A stretch of 64,000 bases of DNA from NCBI RefSeq assembly GCF_963675585.1, contig NZ_OY776411.1:439001-503000 (forward strand), in the 5' to 3' direction. The first letter of the stretch is position 1; every line of letters begins with the position of its first letter. This document shows positions 54,665-63,479 of this stretch, piece after piece. Position numbers and translations under genes: made by a program. Below the pieces are notes generated by a model. That model made no database searches. It was not told the origin of the DNA and worked only from the letters and a program-made list of their open reading frames with translations. The stretch is from an uncultured Draconibacterium sp. Its GTDB lineage: Bacteria > Bacteroidota > Bacteroidia > Bacteroidales > Prolixibacteraceae.

Positions 54665-55390
54665 TCAGGCTGTTTCGAGTTCTTTGGCGTATTGATGCTG
54701 AAAATGTTTTAAGTCGCCGTTTTTAATTATTTCGTCGATGCGACCGTCTTTTAAGCGAACAATTTTTTGAGTCATTGCAGCAATATCGTGCTCATGCGTT
54801 ACCAGAATAACGGTGATTCCGTCGTTGTTTATTTCCTTCAGAATTTCCATTACTTCGTACGAAGTGGTAGTATCGAGAGCTCCGGTTGGTTCATCTGCAA
54901 AAATTATTTTTGGTTGCGAAATCAAGGAGCGGGCAATGGCTACACGCTGTTTTTGTCCACCCGACATTTCGTTTGGCAAATGAGTTGCCCAATCCAGTAA
55001 CCCAACTTTATCGAGGTAATCCAAAGCGATTTTGTTTCGTTTTTTACGCGGAACACCCTGGTAGTATAATGGCAAGGCCACGTTTTCCATGGCATTTTTA
55101 AACGAAATAAGATTAAACGACTGAAACACAAAACCCACCAATTCGTTTCTTAATTTTGCTGCCTTTTTTTCCGACATATCTTTTACCAAGGCCCCGTTTA
55201 AATAATACGAACCTTCGTCGTAGTTATCTAAAATTCCTAAAATGTTTAGTAATGTTGATTTGCCGGAACCGGAAGATCCCATAATAGAAACGAATTCGCC
55301 CTTGTGAATTTCAAGATCGATTCCTTTTAATACATGCAACGAGTTACTTCCCGTTACATACGATTTGTGAACATTGTTTAGACTAATCAT
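54665..55390 (-). CDS. MacB/LolD-type ABC transporter ATP-binding protein
   Basis: 241 residues. Walker A GSSGSGKS, Q-loop VFQSFNLISFKNAMENV, signature MSGGQKQR, Walker B IIFADEPTGALD and H-loop VTHEHD are all intact. It is the first gene of the operon ATPase-permease-permease-adaptor-TolC (55390 to 49433). Such MacAB-TolC-like systems export macrolides, toxins or small peptides; no substrate can be read. Confidence 0.92.
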   Translation of the reverse strand: MISLNNVHKSYVTGSNSLHVLKGIDLEIHKGEFVSIMGSSGSGKSTLLNILGILDNYDEGSYYLNGALVKDMSEKKAAKLRNELVGFVFQSFNLISFKNAMENVALPLYYQGVPRKKRNKIALDYLDKVGLLDWATHLPNEMSGGQKQRVAIARSLISQPKIIFADEPTGALDTTTSYEVMEILKEINNDGITVILVTHEHDIAAMTQKIVRLKDGRIDEIIKNGDLKHFQHQYAKELETA

Positions 55391-55695
55391 GGCTTGAACT
55401 TGTTTTTTTGAAGCTAAGGCTTCGCTTGTTTTTGTTTTCTGTTTTTTTACCTGTTTTATCAGGCTGGCATGTTAAAATTGTATAAAATCAGGTTTACCTC
55501 TCCTATTTTTTCGATCAACGACTGTTTTTAACATGTAAAAAATGGAATTATAACTTTTTTCGTTTTCCAGGTTTTCCAATAATTTACACTCATGTGACGC
55601 ACAGGAATTAATTTCGTTACAATCAAATGTCATTTACAGGCAATTCTTCCAAATGATGCTTCAATTGCGTATTTTTGAACTGAAATATTTATTGT
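55391..55695. other. Intergenic gap efflux operon - flavoprotein (305 bp)
   Basis: Divergent promoters are expected. A short hairpin GAAGC-TAAG-GCTTC is at 55410-55423 near the ATPase start, and the flavoprotein -7 box is at 55667. Nothing else is visible. Confidence 0.45.
55667..55674 (+). promoter_or_regulatory. -7 box of the COG2509-like flavoprotein
   Basis: TATTTTTG, 21 nt before the ATG at 55696; -33 poor. Confidence 0.45.
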
Positions 55696-57228
55696 ATGGG
55701 ATACAAAACAATTACACTAAAACTGCCAACCGATTATTCGTCCGAGTTTTTAAGAAATAAAATATCGAAAGAGCTTCGGCTTAAAGAGTTTGATTTTCAG
55801 ATTGAAAACAAGAGTCTTGATGCCCGTAAAAAATCGAATATATTTTGGTTGGTAAAAGTTGTGGTTAGTTCACCTGAAATAAAAAACGGGGAAACCATCG
55901 CACAGAATGTGCTTTCAATTCCGTACAAAAAAAGCAACAAAAACATTGTGGTTGTGGGCAGTGGCCCGGCAGGTTTTTTTAATGCATTTACGCTTCAAAG
56001 TGCCGGTTTTAATGTTACTTTAATTGAACGCGGCTCGGAAGTTAAAAAGCGCAGCCAGTCCATTTTAACCTTTGAAAGAGGTGGAACATTCGATCCACAA
56101 AACAATTATGCCTTTGGCGAAGGTGGAGCAGGAACTTTCTCCGATGGCAAACTCACTTCACGCTCAAAACGCATTTCGAAAGAAAAGCATTTTATACTTT
56201 CGAATTATGTTGAAGCCGGAGCGCCGGAAGAAATTATGTACATGGCGCACCCACATCTGGGAACCGACAATCTTCGAAAAATTGTAAAGAATTTACGTTT
56301 TGGGTTTGAAAATCTTGGCGGAAAAATTCTGTTTGAAACCCTGTTGGAAGATGTAGTTCTTGTAAACAAAAAAGTTAAAGAAGTACTAACATCCAGAGGA
56401 ACATTGCCTGCCGATGCACTTTTTATTGCCCCGGGTCATTCGGCCTACGAAACCTATAAAATGCTGATTAAAAACGGAGTTCCTTTCCGCACAAAAAATT
56501 TTGCCATTGGCAGCCGAATGGAACACCGGCAAGAGATAATTAACAATGCGCAGTGGGGCCATTCAAAATTGCCAGGAGTAAAAGCGGCCGAGTACCGGGT
56601 TACTTCAGCTGCCGACGGCAAACACCAGGTATTTTCATTTTGTATGTGTCCGGGAGGAACTGTGGTTCCGGCAGCTGCATACGAAAACACCAACATTGTT
56701 AACGGTATGAGCTACTACCAGCGCAATGGGAAATTTGCAAATGCGGCCTGCGTTGCAGGTATCCACCCCGACGAGTTGGCCGGCAAAACCGTTTCACCAA
56801 TCGATGCGCTGGCTAATCTGCAAAAGCTGGAAGAGGCCTTTTTCAATTATTCAAACAATTACACTGCTCCGGCTTGTTCCATCCGGGATTTCCTAAATCA
56901 AAAATCAAAAAACACGAACCTAGAAAGTAGTTTTCCTCTTGGACTTACACCGGCCCCTTTATGGGAAATGTTGCCTCAACCTGTTGTGAATGCCATGCAA
57001 GCCGGTTTGGTTGATTTTGAACGAAAAATGCGCGGATTTGAAACAGGAAATCTGCTTGGTTTCGAAAGCAAAACCTCATCGCCTATACAAGTTATCCGCG
57101 ACCAAAGCGGATTGGTTGAAGGATTCGAAAATTTATATATGATTGGGGAAGGAAGTGGTTACGCCGGTGGTATTATTTCGAGTGCCGCGGATGGAATTAA
57201 GGCAGCCATGCATTTTGTAGAGAGGTAA
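55696..57228 (+). CDS. COG2509-like FAD-dependent dehydrogenase/flavoprotein
   Basis: 510 residues. The dinucleotide loop VVGSGPAGFFNAF is at 87-99, a second flavin motif near GEGGAGTFSDGKL around 143, and the C-terminus ends GEGSGYAGGIISSAADGIKAA (broken here) as in the FAD-dependent group COG2509. Its substrate is unknown. The N-terminal 80 residues form a small ferredoxin-fold-like lead. It faces the iorA-iorB operon end to end (28 bp apart), and a related C-terminal fragment lies at 60739-60798. Confidence 0.88.
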   Translation: MGYKTITLKLPTDYSSEFLRNKISKELRLKEFDFQIENKSLDARKKSNIFWLVKVVVSSPEIKNGETIAQNVLSIPYKKSNKNIVVVGSGPAGFFNAFTLQSAGFNVTLIERGSEVKKRSQSILTFERGGTFDPQNNYAFGEGGAGTFSDGKLTSRSKRISKEKHFILSNYVEAGAPEEIMYMAHPHLGTDNLRKIVKNLRFGFENLGGKILFETLLEDVVLVNKKVKEVLTSRGTLPADALFIAPGHSAYETYKMLIKNGVPFRTKNFAIGSRMEHRQEIINNAQWGHSKLPGVKAAEYRVTSAADGKHQVFSFCMCPGGTVVPAAAYENTNIVNGMSYYQRNGKFANAACVAGIHPDELAGKTVSPIDALANLQKLEEAFFNYSNNYTAPACSIRDFLNQKSKNTNLESSFPLGLTPAPLWEMLPQPVVNAMQAGLVDFERKMRGFETGNLLGFESKTSSPIQVIRDQSGLVEGFENLYMIGEGSGYAGGIISSAADGIKAAMHFVER

Positions 57229-57256
57229 ATGTATTTGTAACCTTCCGTTAAAACAT

Positions 57257-58108
57257 TCAAAGCATCATTGATTTAATGGCCTCTTTAACCGTCATCTTTT
57301 CTTTGATGTTTCTGGTCTCTGCCAGTTGATTACAAACCGAAATAATACCATTATCTAGTACATCCTGTCCGTTAAAGATCTCTGCACTCATGCAGTCTAC
57401 TGTACATGCAAGTATTCCTGCATCATTTAATGTTTCCAGACTCTTTATGCCTGCATTGTTTTTACCGATTCCGGCATCGTTAAAAAACACCGCTTTTAGC
57501 CGATATTTCTGAGCATATTCTCCTGCACTTACACCACCATGTGATCCACACACAAGTATATCTCCAAAATTGTTCTCGGTTAAAGATGTTATGCTGTCAG
57601 CGATGGTGATATCCACGCTTTCAATTTGTGCTTTGATTTGCTTTTTCAGACCTTTCTTACTTCCCTTCGAATCACTCATACTCTGAGATTCAAAACGCTC
57701 ATTTTGTTGAGTCAATGAAAAGGCTTCGATAATTTGGTCTATTTTGGCAACCGCCTCTTTTACCGAATCACCCGTTTGAATTCCGGCTGCTTCAGCCCCG
57801 GGGCTGGTGTGACTTATGATCCCACTTTCCCAGGTATCGTGCGAAATACCAATCTCAGCGCTATTATGATCTACAGCACAGGCCAGAATATTCTCAGCCT
57901 CATAATACGTGAGACCTTTGATTCCTGCCTGATTTTTTCCGATACCTGCATTGTTCAGAAAAACGGCTTTCACACCACAGTTTTTTATTTGTCTGGCAAG
58001 ATCGCTATTGCCTCCGCAATGCGATCCGCATACAAGGATTGGAGTTGTATTGCCGGGTTGTAAATCGCCTAAACTATCCAGCAAAACAACACTTTCAGGG
58101 ATTTGCAT
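57257..58108 (-). CDS. Two-repeat protein of unknown function in the iorAB operon
   Basis: 283 residues, no signal peptide or membrane segment. It is an internal duplication. Repeat 1 (about 5-125) and repeat 2 (about 167-282) share LVCGSHCGG/LVCGSHGG (25-33, 185-192), KAVFLNNAGIGKN/KAVFFNDAGIGKN (47-59, 205-217), AGIK, ACAVD/ACTVD and SAEI (about 76-86, 234-244), GIIS (96-99, 254-257) and a final VKEA (116-119, 274-277). The linker (about 130-165) is charged and low in order. The GSHGG and NDAGIGKNNAGI segments are conserved between halves and look like a cofactor or metal site. I do not recognise the family. It follows iorB after 31 bp and ends the operon. Confidence 0.7.
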   Translation of the reverse strand: MQIPESVVLLDSLGDLQPGNTTPILVCGSHCGGNSDLARQIKNCGVKAVFLNNAGIGKNQAGIKGLTYYEAENILACAVDHNSAEIGISHDTWESGIISHTSPGAEAAGIQTGDSVKEAVAKIDQIIEAFSLTQQNERFESQSMSDSKGSKKGLKKQIKAQIESVDITIADSITSLTENNFGDILVCGSHGGVSAGEYAQKYRLKAVFFNDAGIGKNNAGIKSLETLNDAGILACTVDCMSAEIFNGQDVLDNGIISVCNQLAETRNIKEKMTVKEAIKSMML

Positions 58109-58139
58109 GCTTTTAAAATTTTGGTCTTTCTACAAAAGC

Positions 58140-58772
58140 CTAACAACGAATGGCTACCGGCTCCACAGCTACGAGGTCTTCCTCAACAATCCTCGTTCCC
58201 ATCTCGTAGGCTTTAATATTTCCTTCAACGAACTTTGCAGGAACATTTTCCCTAACGATCTGAATCATTTCATCATGCGAGTAGCCTCTTAACTCAGCAT
58301 AGTAACCCAGCATAACCACGTTCATCATTTTGTTGATGTTAAAATCAATACTCGTGTGCTCATGAGGATCAATAATAAAAACCTTATTACCCGATCTTTT
58401 TATCATCTCGGTCTTCGATTCTGGCAAATCCTTTTGCAGCCTGGTGTTAACGCTGGTTGGAGTCAGCTCATAGGTGCTTGTAAGTAAAACACCATCCTCT
58501 TTTAGCGAATGCAAATGACGAAGTGTTTCGGTCTGCTCAAAAGAGATAACGTAATCTACGTCTCCTGCTTTAATAAAAGGCGATAACACGGCTTGGGTTG
58601 AATAACGGAAATGGCTTTCGACACCGCCACCACGTTGACCCAAACCAATTACATCTGATATTTTCAAATCATACCCTTTTTTAAGATAATATTTGCTTAA
58701 AAGGTTGCTAAAAAGAAGAATCCCTTGTCCTCCTACTCCCGCAATGATGATATTTTTTCCTGTGTCTTGCAT
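58140..58772 (-). CDS. iorB: Indolepyruvate:ferredoxin oxidoreductase beta subunit
   Basis: 210 residues from the ATG at 58772, 4 bp after the iorA stop; a TTG at 58796 would overlap iorA by 20 bp and is less likely. The gamma-domain fold is clear from GVGGQGILLFSNLLSKYY near residue 11 and GLGQRGGGVESHFRY near 43. With IorA it oxidises indolepyruvate (and other arylpyruvates) to acyl-CoA, passing electrons to ferredoxin. It is the second gene of the operon. Confidence 0.92.
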   Translation of the reverse strand: MQDTGKNIIIAGVGGQGILLFSNLLSKYYLKKGYDLKISDVIGLGQRGGGVESHFRYSTQAVLSPFIKAGDVDYVISFEQTETLRHLHSLKEDGVLLTSTYELTPTSVNTRLQKDLPESKTEMIKRSGNKVFIIDPHEHTSIDFNINKMMNVVMLGYYAELRGYSHDEMIQIVRENVPAKFVEGNIKAYEMGTRIVEEDLVAVEPVAIRC

Positions 58773-58776
58773 TTCT

Positions 58777-60579
58777 CTAATTTTTAATAGCGTCAAATTT
58801 GCAGGCTGTAGAGCATAATCCGCAACCTACACAAATATCCTGGTTAATTACTATTTCTGTTGATCCGTTCTGCCCTTTACTCTCAATAGCCAAACATCCA
58901 ACACCTATACACTTTCTACATTTCGTACAGGCATTCTGGTCAATGTAAAATGGGGTATCTTTTGGCAACTTGAATTTTGTAACACACGGTTTTTTAACAA
59001 TAACTACCGAATTTGTTTTTGCATTTACTGCGTTCAGAATAGAACTTTCCAGTTCTTCAAATTCGTATGCATCAACTGTTACAATATCTTTAACGCCGAT
59101 AGCCTCGCATACTTTTGCAATATCCAGTTTGTTTTCCGGTTTGTAATTAAACCCAAACTCACTCGATGCCACATTCTGCCCACCGGTCATTGCCAAACAG
59201 CTATTGTCTACAACAATCACGGTTGATTGACTATCGTTGAATACCAGGTTCATCAGCCCGTTAATTCCGGTTGCCCAAAAACCGCCATCACCTATCATGG
59301 CTACAAATTTATTCCCATCATCTTTGGCCTTGTTGTAGCCGTGTGCCAGTGCAATGCTCGATCCCATACACTTTTGCAGCGAGTACGACTCCATGTGCGG
59401 GAAACAACCGATAAGACCACAGGTAACATCGGCAGCTGCCTTAATTTTGTTTTTCTTTAATACACGTGAGATAAAAGTGTGCGAACAGCCTGCACAAGCT
59501 ACCGGAAGACGGAAAGGAACGCCTTCCTGAGGTGTTCTTTTTGGTGCGTCGGGCACTAGTTTTTCCTCAATGACATCCGGTGTAAAACGCATCATTTCGG
59601 GGAATTTTGGCCATAATTCTTTTCCAATTACCGAAACGCCTAAATCCTTAATATTTTTTTCCATGACATCATGGCCATCTTCAATCACATAGAGCTTCTC
59701 AACATGTTCGGCCAGTTCTTTTATCTGCTTTTCCGGAAGCGGATGAACAAGGCCCAGTTTAAGAACTGAGGCTTCGGGTAACACTTCTTTTACGTAATAG
59801 TACGGCGTACCCGCGGTAATTATCCCGATTTTTTTATCATTTAACTCCAGCTTGTTTATTGCAAAGTCGTTACTGTCTTGTGCCAAACGTTTCATCTGTG
59901 CCGGAAAGTCACAAAAACACTTGGTAAGTTTCGGATGATCAGAGCCTTTTGCTTTGGTCATAATGGTGGTCATTATCACCTTACTGAAACTTACGGGATA
60001 CTTATCTCTGAATTTTACATTGTAAGTAAAGTCCTCATCAATGATAACCCGACTGTTTGTTTTGCAAATTACCGATGTAATTTTAAGTATAACCGGTGTA
60101 CTGTATTCTTCACTAATCTCGAACGCCTTAATCATAAGATCCTTGGCTTCCTGACTATCGCCTGGCTCCAGTACAGGGATGTTGAACATGTTCCCGTAAT
60201 GGCGGCAATCGTTATAATCATCACCTGCAATACGGCCTACATCATCGCCAACCACTAATACCAGGCCGCCGTTAACCTGACTGCCGGCAGCTCCGCCCAA
60301 TGCATCAGCAGCCACATGTAAACCTACTGTCTTCATTATGGCCATACTCCGGTAACCTGCAAATGAAGCTCCAATAGCTACTTCAACAGCTACTTTCTCA
60401 TTCGTAGACCATTCACAATATATATCCGGGTATTTATGGTGGGTATAGTCCATTACCTCTGTAGAAGGTGTCCCTGGAAATCCGGATGCAATTTTCACAC
60501 CCGCTTCATAGGCACCTCTGGCAACGGCCTCGTTACCATTCATCATCTGCATTACTGCACGCTCAATTCCTGTCTGCAT
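58777..60579 (-). CDS. iorA: Indolepyruvate:ferredoxin oxidoreductase alpha subunit
   Basis: 600 residues. N-terminal pyruvate-ferredoxin-oxidoreductase-like domain (GNEAVARGAYEAGVKIASG, GFPGTPSTEV), the TPP-binding GDGGFWATGINGLMNLVFN region near 430-450, and at the C-terminus two [4Fe-4S] sets: CTKCRKCIGVGC and CVGCGLCSTACK. It carries out the oxidative decarboxylation with TPP and CoA. It is the first gene of the operon; a -7 box TATTTTTG is at 60641-60648 on the minus strand. Confidence 0.95.
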   Translation of the reverse strand: MQTGIERAVMQMMNGNEAVARGAYEAGVKIASGFPGTPSTEVMDYTHHKYPDIYCEWSTNEKVAVEVAIGASFAGYRSMAIMKTVGLHVAADALGGAAGSQVNGGLVLVVGDDVGRIAGDDYNDCRHYGNMFNIPVLEPGDSQEAKDLMIKAFEISEEYSTPVILKITSVICKTNSRVIIDEDFTYNVKFRDKYPVSFSKVIMTTIMTKAKGSDHPKLTKCFCDFPAQMKRLAQDSNDFAINKLELNDKKIGIITAGTPYYYVKEVLPEASVLKLGLVHPLPEKQIKELAEHVEKLYVIEDGHDVMEKNIKDLGVSVIGKELWPKFPEMMRFTPDVIEEKLVPDAPKRTPQEGVPFRLPVACAGCSHTFISRVLKKNKIKAAADVTCGLIGCFPHMESYSLQKCMGSSIALAHGYNKAKDDGNKFVAMIGDGGFWATGINGLMNLVFNDSQSTVIVVDNSCLAMTGGQNVASSEFGFNYKPENKLDIAKVCEAIGVKDIVTVDAYEFEELESSILNAVNAKTNSVVIVKKPCVTKFKLPKDTPFYIDQNACTKCRKCIGVGCLAIESKGQNGSTEIVINQDICVGCGLCSTACKFDAIKN

Positions 60580-60640
60580 AGTTCAAAAGTGGTTCCTCTC
60601 TGCAAAGAATACCAATTTATAGTTTTTAAGTAAATGCGGG

Positions 60641-60648
60641 CAAAAATA
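60641..60648 (-). promoter_or_regulatory. -7 box of the iorA operon
   Basis: Minus-strand TATTTTTG, 61 nt before the iorA ATG; the -33 region is GTTTTAC. Confidence 0.45.
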
Positions 60649-60738
60649 TATTATTTATAGTTTCTGTAAAACTTTTACTAACATATTGACACAAATATTG
60701 AAATTTTGCAATAAAAGTTGCATCGAAGCACGTGCCTG

Positions 60739-60798
60739 GGGATGATTTCAGGTGCTGCAGATGGCATAAAAGCTGCTGTGAGTTATATCGACGAATAA
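60739..60798 (+). pseudogene. Remnant of a COG2509-like flavoprotein 3' end
   Basis: The plus-strand frame reads GMISGAADGIKAAVSYIDE, stop. This aligns with the end of the flavoprotein at 55696-57228, GIISSAADGIKAAMHFVER, stop. No start codon or upstream domain is left, and the frame upstream of 60739 loses similarity after a few codons. The nucleotide match is incomplete, with several synonymous differences, so it is a diverged copy and not a recent duplication. Confidence 0.65.
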
Positions 60799-60878
60799 CA
60801 ATTGTAAATTTCGGGTTAATTCGCATTCAAATACATCTTCTTTATTTAGAATAATTCTACGACATTGCATAGATTTTC

Positions 60879-60886
60879 TATTTTTG
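60879..60886 (+). promoter_or_regulatory. -7 box of lysA
   Basis: TATTTTTG, 25 nt before the ATG at 60912; -33 poor. Confidence 0.45.
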
Positions 60887-60911
60887 TACCTCTTTTATAA
60901 TACGAAACAAA

Positions 60912-62177
60912 ATGGCAGCTAAACAATTACCGTTCTCAAAAGAACAATTGGAAGAAATAATCGAAAACCACCCTACTCCTTTTCATATTTACGATGAAAA
61001 AGCAATGCGCGAAAATGCACGCTATTTTACCAAAGCATTTGCCTGGAACGAAGGATTTAAAGAGTTTTATGCCATTAAGTCGGCACCAAATCCATACCTG
61101 ATGAAAATTTTGCGTGAAGAAGGATTTGGAATTGATTGCAGTTCGATTGCCGAATTGGAGCTGGCCAAACGTATTGGAATGAGTGGCGACGAAATTATGC
61201 TGACATCGAATGATACTCCAGCTTACGAGTTTCAACTTGCAAAAGATTTGGGCGCTATTATAAACCTCGACGATATTTCGCACATTGATTTTGTTGAAAA
61301 ACACGTGGGCTTACCGGAAACCATTTGTATGCGCTATAATCCGGGAGATTTAAAACAGGGAAACCTGATTATTGGTCATCCGGAAGAAGCCAAGTATGGT
61401 TTTACCCACAAACAAATGATTGAAGGCTACCGCATTTTGAAAGCAAAAGGTGTAAAACGATTTGGTATTCACACCATGGTGGCTTCAAACGAGTTGGACA
61501 AAACGTATTTTATTGAAACTGCCGAATTGCTTTTCAAACTAGTACTTGAAGTGTACAACGAAACAGGTATTAAAATTGAATTTGCCAACCTTGGCGGAGG
61601 TGTTGGAATTCCATACAAACCGGAAGACGAACGCGTTGATCTGGAATTTGTGAGTGCCGGAATTGAAAAATTATACAACGAAATGATTGTTGCCAACGGT
61701 TTGGCTCCACTTAAAATATACTTCGAACTGGGTCGTGCCATAACCGGGCCTTACGGCTACCTGGTAACCAAAGTTCGCCACATTAAAGAAACGTATAAAA
61801 CTTTTGCAGGATTGGATGCTTGTATGGCAAACCTAATGCGCCCCGCGTTGTACGGTGCTTACCATCACATTACAGTTGCAGGCAAAGAAAATGCCGAAGC
61901 AACAGTAAAATACGATGTAACCGGATCGCTTTGTGAGAACAACGACAAATTTGCGATTGACCGCATGTTGCCGGAACTGGAAGCGGATGACATTGTAGTG
62001 ATTCACGATGCCGGAGCACATGGACATTCAATGGGTTTTAACTACAATGGAAAATTAAGATCGGCTGAATTACTGCTTCGCGAAAATGGCGAAGTTGCAG
62101 AAATCAGACGTGCCGAAACATTGGAAGATTATTTTGCAACACTGGATTTCAATGGTGTGCAAGATTTTGAAATTTAG
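60912..62177 (+). CDS. lysA: Diaminopimelate decarboxylase
   Basis: 421 residues, fold-type III PLP enzyme. The lysine is Lys56 in FYAIKSAP, the glycine-rich phosphate loop LGGGVGIPY and the partner-subunit cysteine loop CENND are visible, and HDAGAHGHSMGFNYNG near the C-terminus is typical. It turns meso-diaminopimelate into lysine, the last step of the route served by DapL at the window's start. CENND replaces the commoner CESGD; the cysteine itself is kept. A terminator follows. Confidence 0.9.
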   Translation: MAAKQLPFSKEQLEEIIENHPTPFHIYDEKAMRENARYFTKAFAWNEGFKEFYAIKSAPNPYLMKILREEGFGIDCSSIAELELAKRIGMSGDEIMLTSNDTPAYEFQLAKDLGAIINLDDISHIDFVEKHVGLPETICMRYNPGDLKQGNLIIGHPEEAKYGFTHKQMIEGYRILKAKGVKRFGIHTMVASNELDKTYFIETAELLFKLVLEVYNETGIKIEFANLGGGVGIPYKPEDERVDLEFVSAGIEKLYNEMIVANGLAPLKIYFELGRAITGPYGYLVTKVRHIKETYKTFAGLDACMANLMRPALYGAYHHITVAGKENAEATVKYDVTGSLCENNDKFAIDRMLPELEADDIVVIHDAGAHGHSMGFNYNGKLRSAELLLRENGEVAEIRRAETLEDYFATLDFNGVQDFEI

Positions 62178-62205
62178 AAGATCATTTTAAACGAAAATAT
62201 TACTG

Positions 62206-62233
62206 AGGCCGGGTACTTTTACCCGGCCTTTTT
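62206..62233 (+). terminator. Terminator after lysA
   Basis: AGGCCGGGTA pairs perfectly with TACCCGGCCT around CTTT, followed by TTTT. Confidence 0.88.
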
Positions 62234-62261
62234 CGTATTTTAGACGCAAGCAACACTGAAG

Positions 62262-63371
62262 ATGAAAATAGGATACGACGCAAAAAGAGCTTTTTTAAAT
62301 ACTTCCGGATTGGGAAACTACAGCCGGAATACCCTGAACGCTTTACTCAAAAATTATTCTGAAAACGAATACGTTTTATTTACTCCCGAAATTAAAACAG
62401 CAATGCTTGAGGAGCAGGATAAATTCGAAATTGTTGCTCCGCCAAAAGCCGATTCTTCCTTTAAAAAATCGTTGTGGCGAACCTTTAAACTCAGCGAGGA
62501 ATTAAAAAGCAGAGAACTAAACCTCTTTCACGGTTTAAGCAACGAATTGCCCAAAGGAATTCATAAAACCAATATTCCATCTGTGCTTACGGTTCATGAT
62601 TTAATTTTTATTCGTTATCCCGAATTTTATAAACCTTTCGACCGTACCATTTATTACAACAAAGTAAAATATGCCTGCTCAGCGGCCACCAAAATATTAG
62701 CCATTAGCGAGCAAACAAAACAAGACATTATTACTTTTACGGATACCGAACCCGGAAAAATAGAAGTGATTCACCAATCGATTTCACCAGTGTTTTTTAA
62801 AGCTGCTGAAACCCAAAAAGTAAAAGAAAAGTACAAGTTGCCAGACCAGTTCATTTTGTCGGTGGGAACGGTAGAAGAGCGCAAAAATCAACTTTCGATC
62901 ATAAAAGCGATGCTTGCCCGGAACATAAAAATGCCGGTAATCCTGATTGGTAATCCAACTTCGTATTGTAACGACATTCATAAATTTGTTGCCGAGAAAG
63001 ACATTCAAGACCAGGTAATATTTCTGAAAAATATACCTGAGAAAGATTTGGCGGCCATTTATCAACTGGCCAGTTTATCCATCTACATTTCGGTTTTTGA
63101 AGGTTTTGGGCTGCCGGTTATTGAATCGATGGCTTGTGGTTGCCCGGTAATTACATCAAATGTTTCGTGTTTACCCGAAACTGCCGGTGATGCCGCGGTG
63201 CTCTGTTCTCCCGGCAACATAGAAGAATTGGGAGAAAATATTCAAAAAATTATCGACGACGAAAACTTTAAAAACGAACTCGTAAAAAAAGGGAAAGTAC
63301 GCGCTGATGAATTTACGCCTGAGAAGTATGTTGAAAAATTGATTTCTTTGTATTCTGAAATTTGTAAGTAG
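62262..63371 (+). CDS. Glycosyltransferase family 4
   Basis: 369 residues, GT-B fold, no signal peptide. N-terminal GLGNYSRNTLNAL (acceptor side) and C-terminal EGFGLPVIESMACGCPVITSN (nucleotide-sugar binding, E-x7-E motif) are the family marks. It transfers a sugar to a growing glycan, as in surface polysaccharide or glycolipid synthesis. Donor and acceptor are unknown. It follows lysA but is set apart by a terminator. Confidence 0.92.
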   Translation: MKIGYDAKRAFLNTSGLGNYSRNTLNALLKNYSENEYVLFTPEIKTAMLEEQDKFEIVAPPKADSSFKKSLWRTFKLSEELKSRELNLFHGLSNELPKGIHKTNIPSVLTVHDLIFIRYPEFYKPFDRTIYYNKVKYACSAATKILAISEQTKQDIITFTDTEPGKIEVIHQSISPVFFKAAETQKVKEKYKLPDQFILSVGTVEERKNQLSIIKAMLARNIKMPVILIGNPTSYCNDIHKFVAEKDIQDQVIFLKNIPEKDLAAIYQLASLSIYISVFEGFGLPVIESMACGCPVITSNVSCLPETAGDAAVLCSPGNIEELGENIQKIIDDENFKNELVKKGKVRADEFTPEKYVEKLISLYSEICK

Positions 63372-63384
63372 AAATTCCAAATCC

Positions 63385-63454
63385 CCCTGTCGCTTCTTAA
63401 AAGCAACTGTCACTCAATGAGGGACCATCGGAACGAAGTGAAGATAGGGGGTAC
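63385..63454. repeat. CCCCCT/AGGGGG-flanked intergenic element
   Basis: CCCCCTGTCGCTT at the left and AAGATAGGGGG at the right are partly complementary. Between them lies a short hairpin (GCTTCTTAAAAGC) and CACTCAATGAGGGACC. It may be a degenerate repeat; coding is not seen. Confidence 0.35.
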
Positions 63455-63479
63455 AACAAATACAGTAAATAACAGAAAC

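Larger units (their letters stand above)
60580..60911. other. Intergenic gap iorA - lysA (332 bp)
   Basis: It contains the iorA -7 box (60641-60648), a decayed gene end (60739-60798) and the lysA -7 box (60879-60886). Nothing else is supported. Confidence 0.6.

Noticed and set aside
58773..58796. Longer iorB start (TTG)
   Set aside because: It overlaps iorA by 20 bp, while the ATG at 58772 is followed at once by family sequence.
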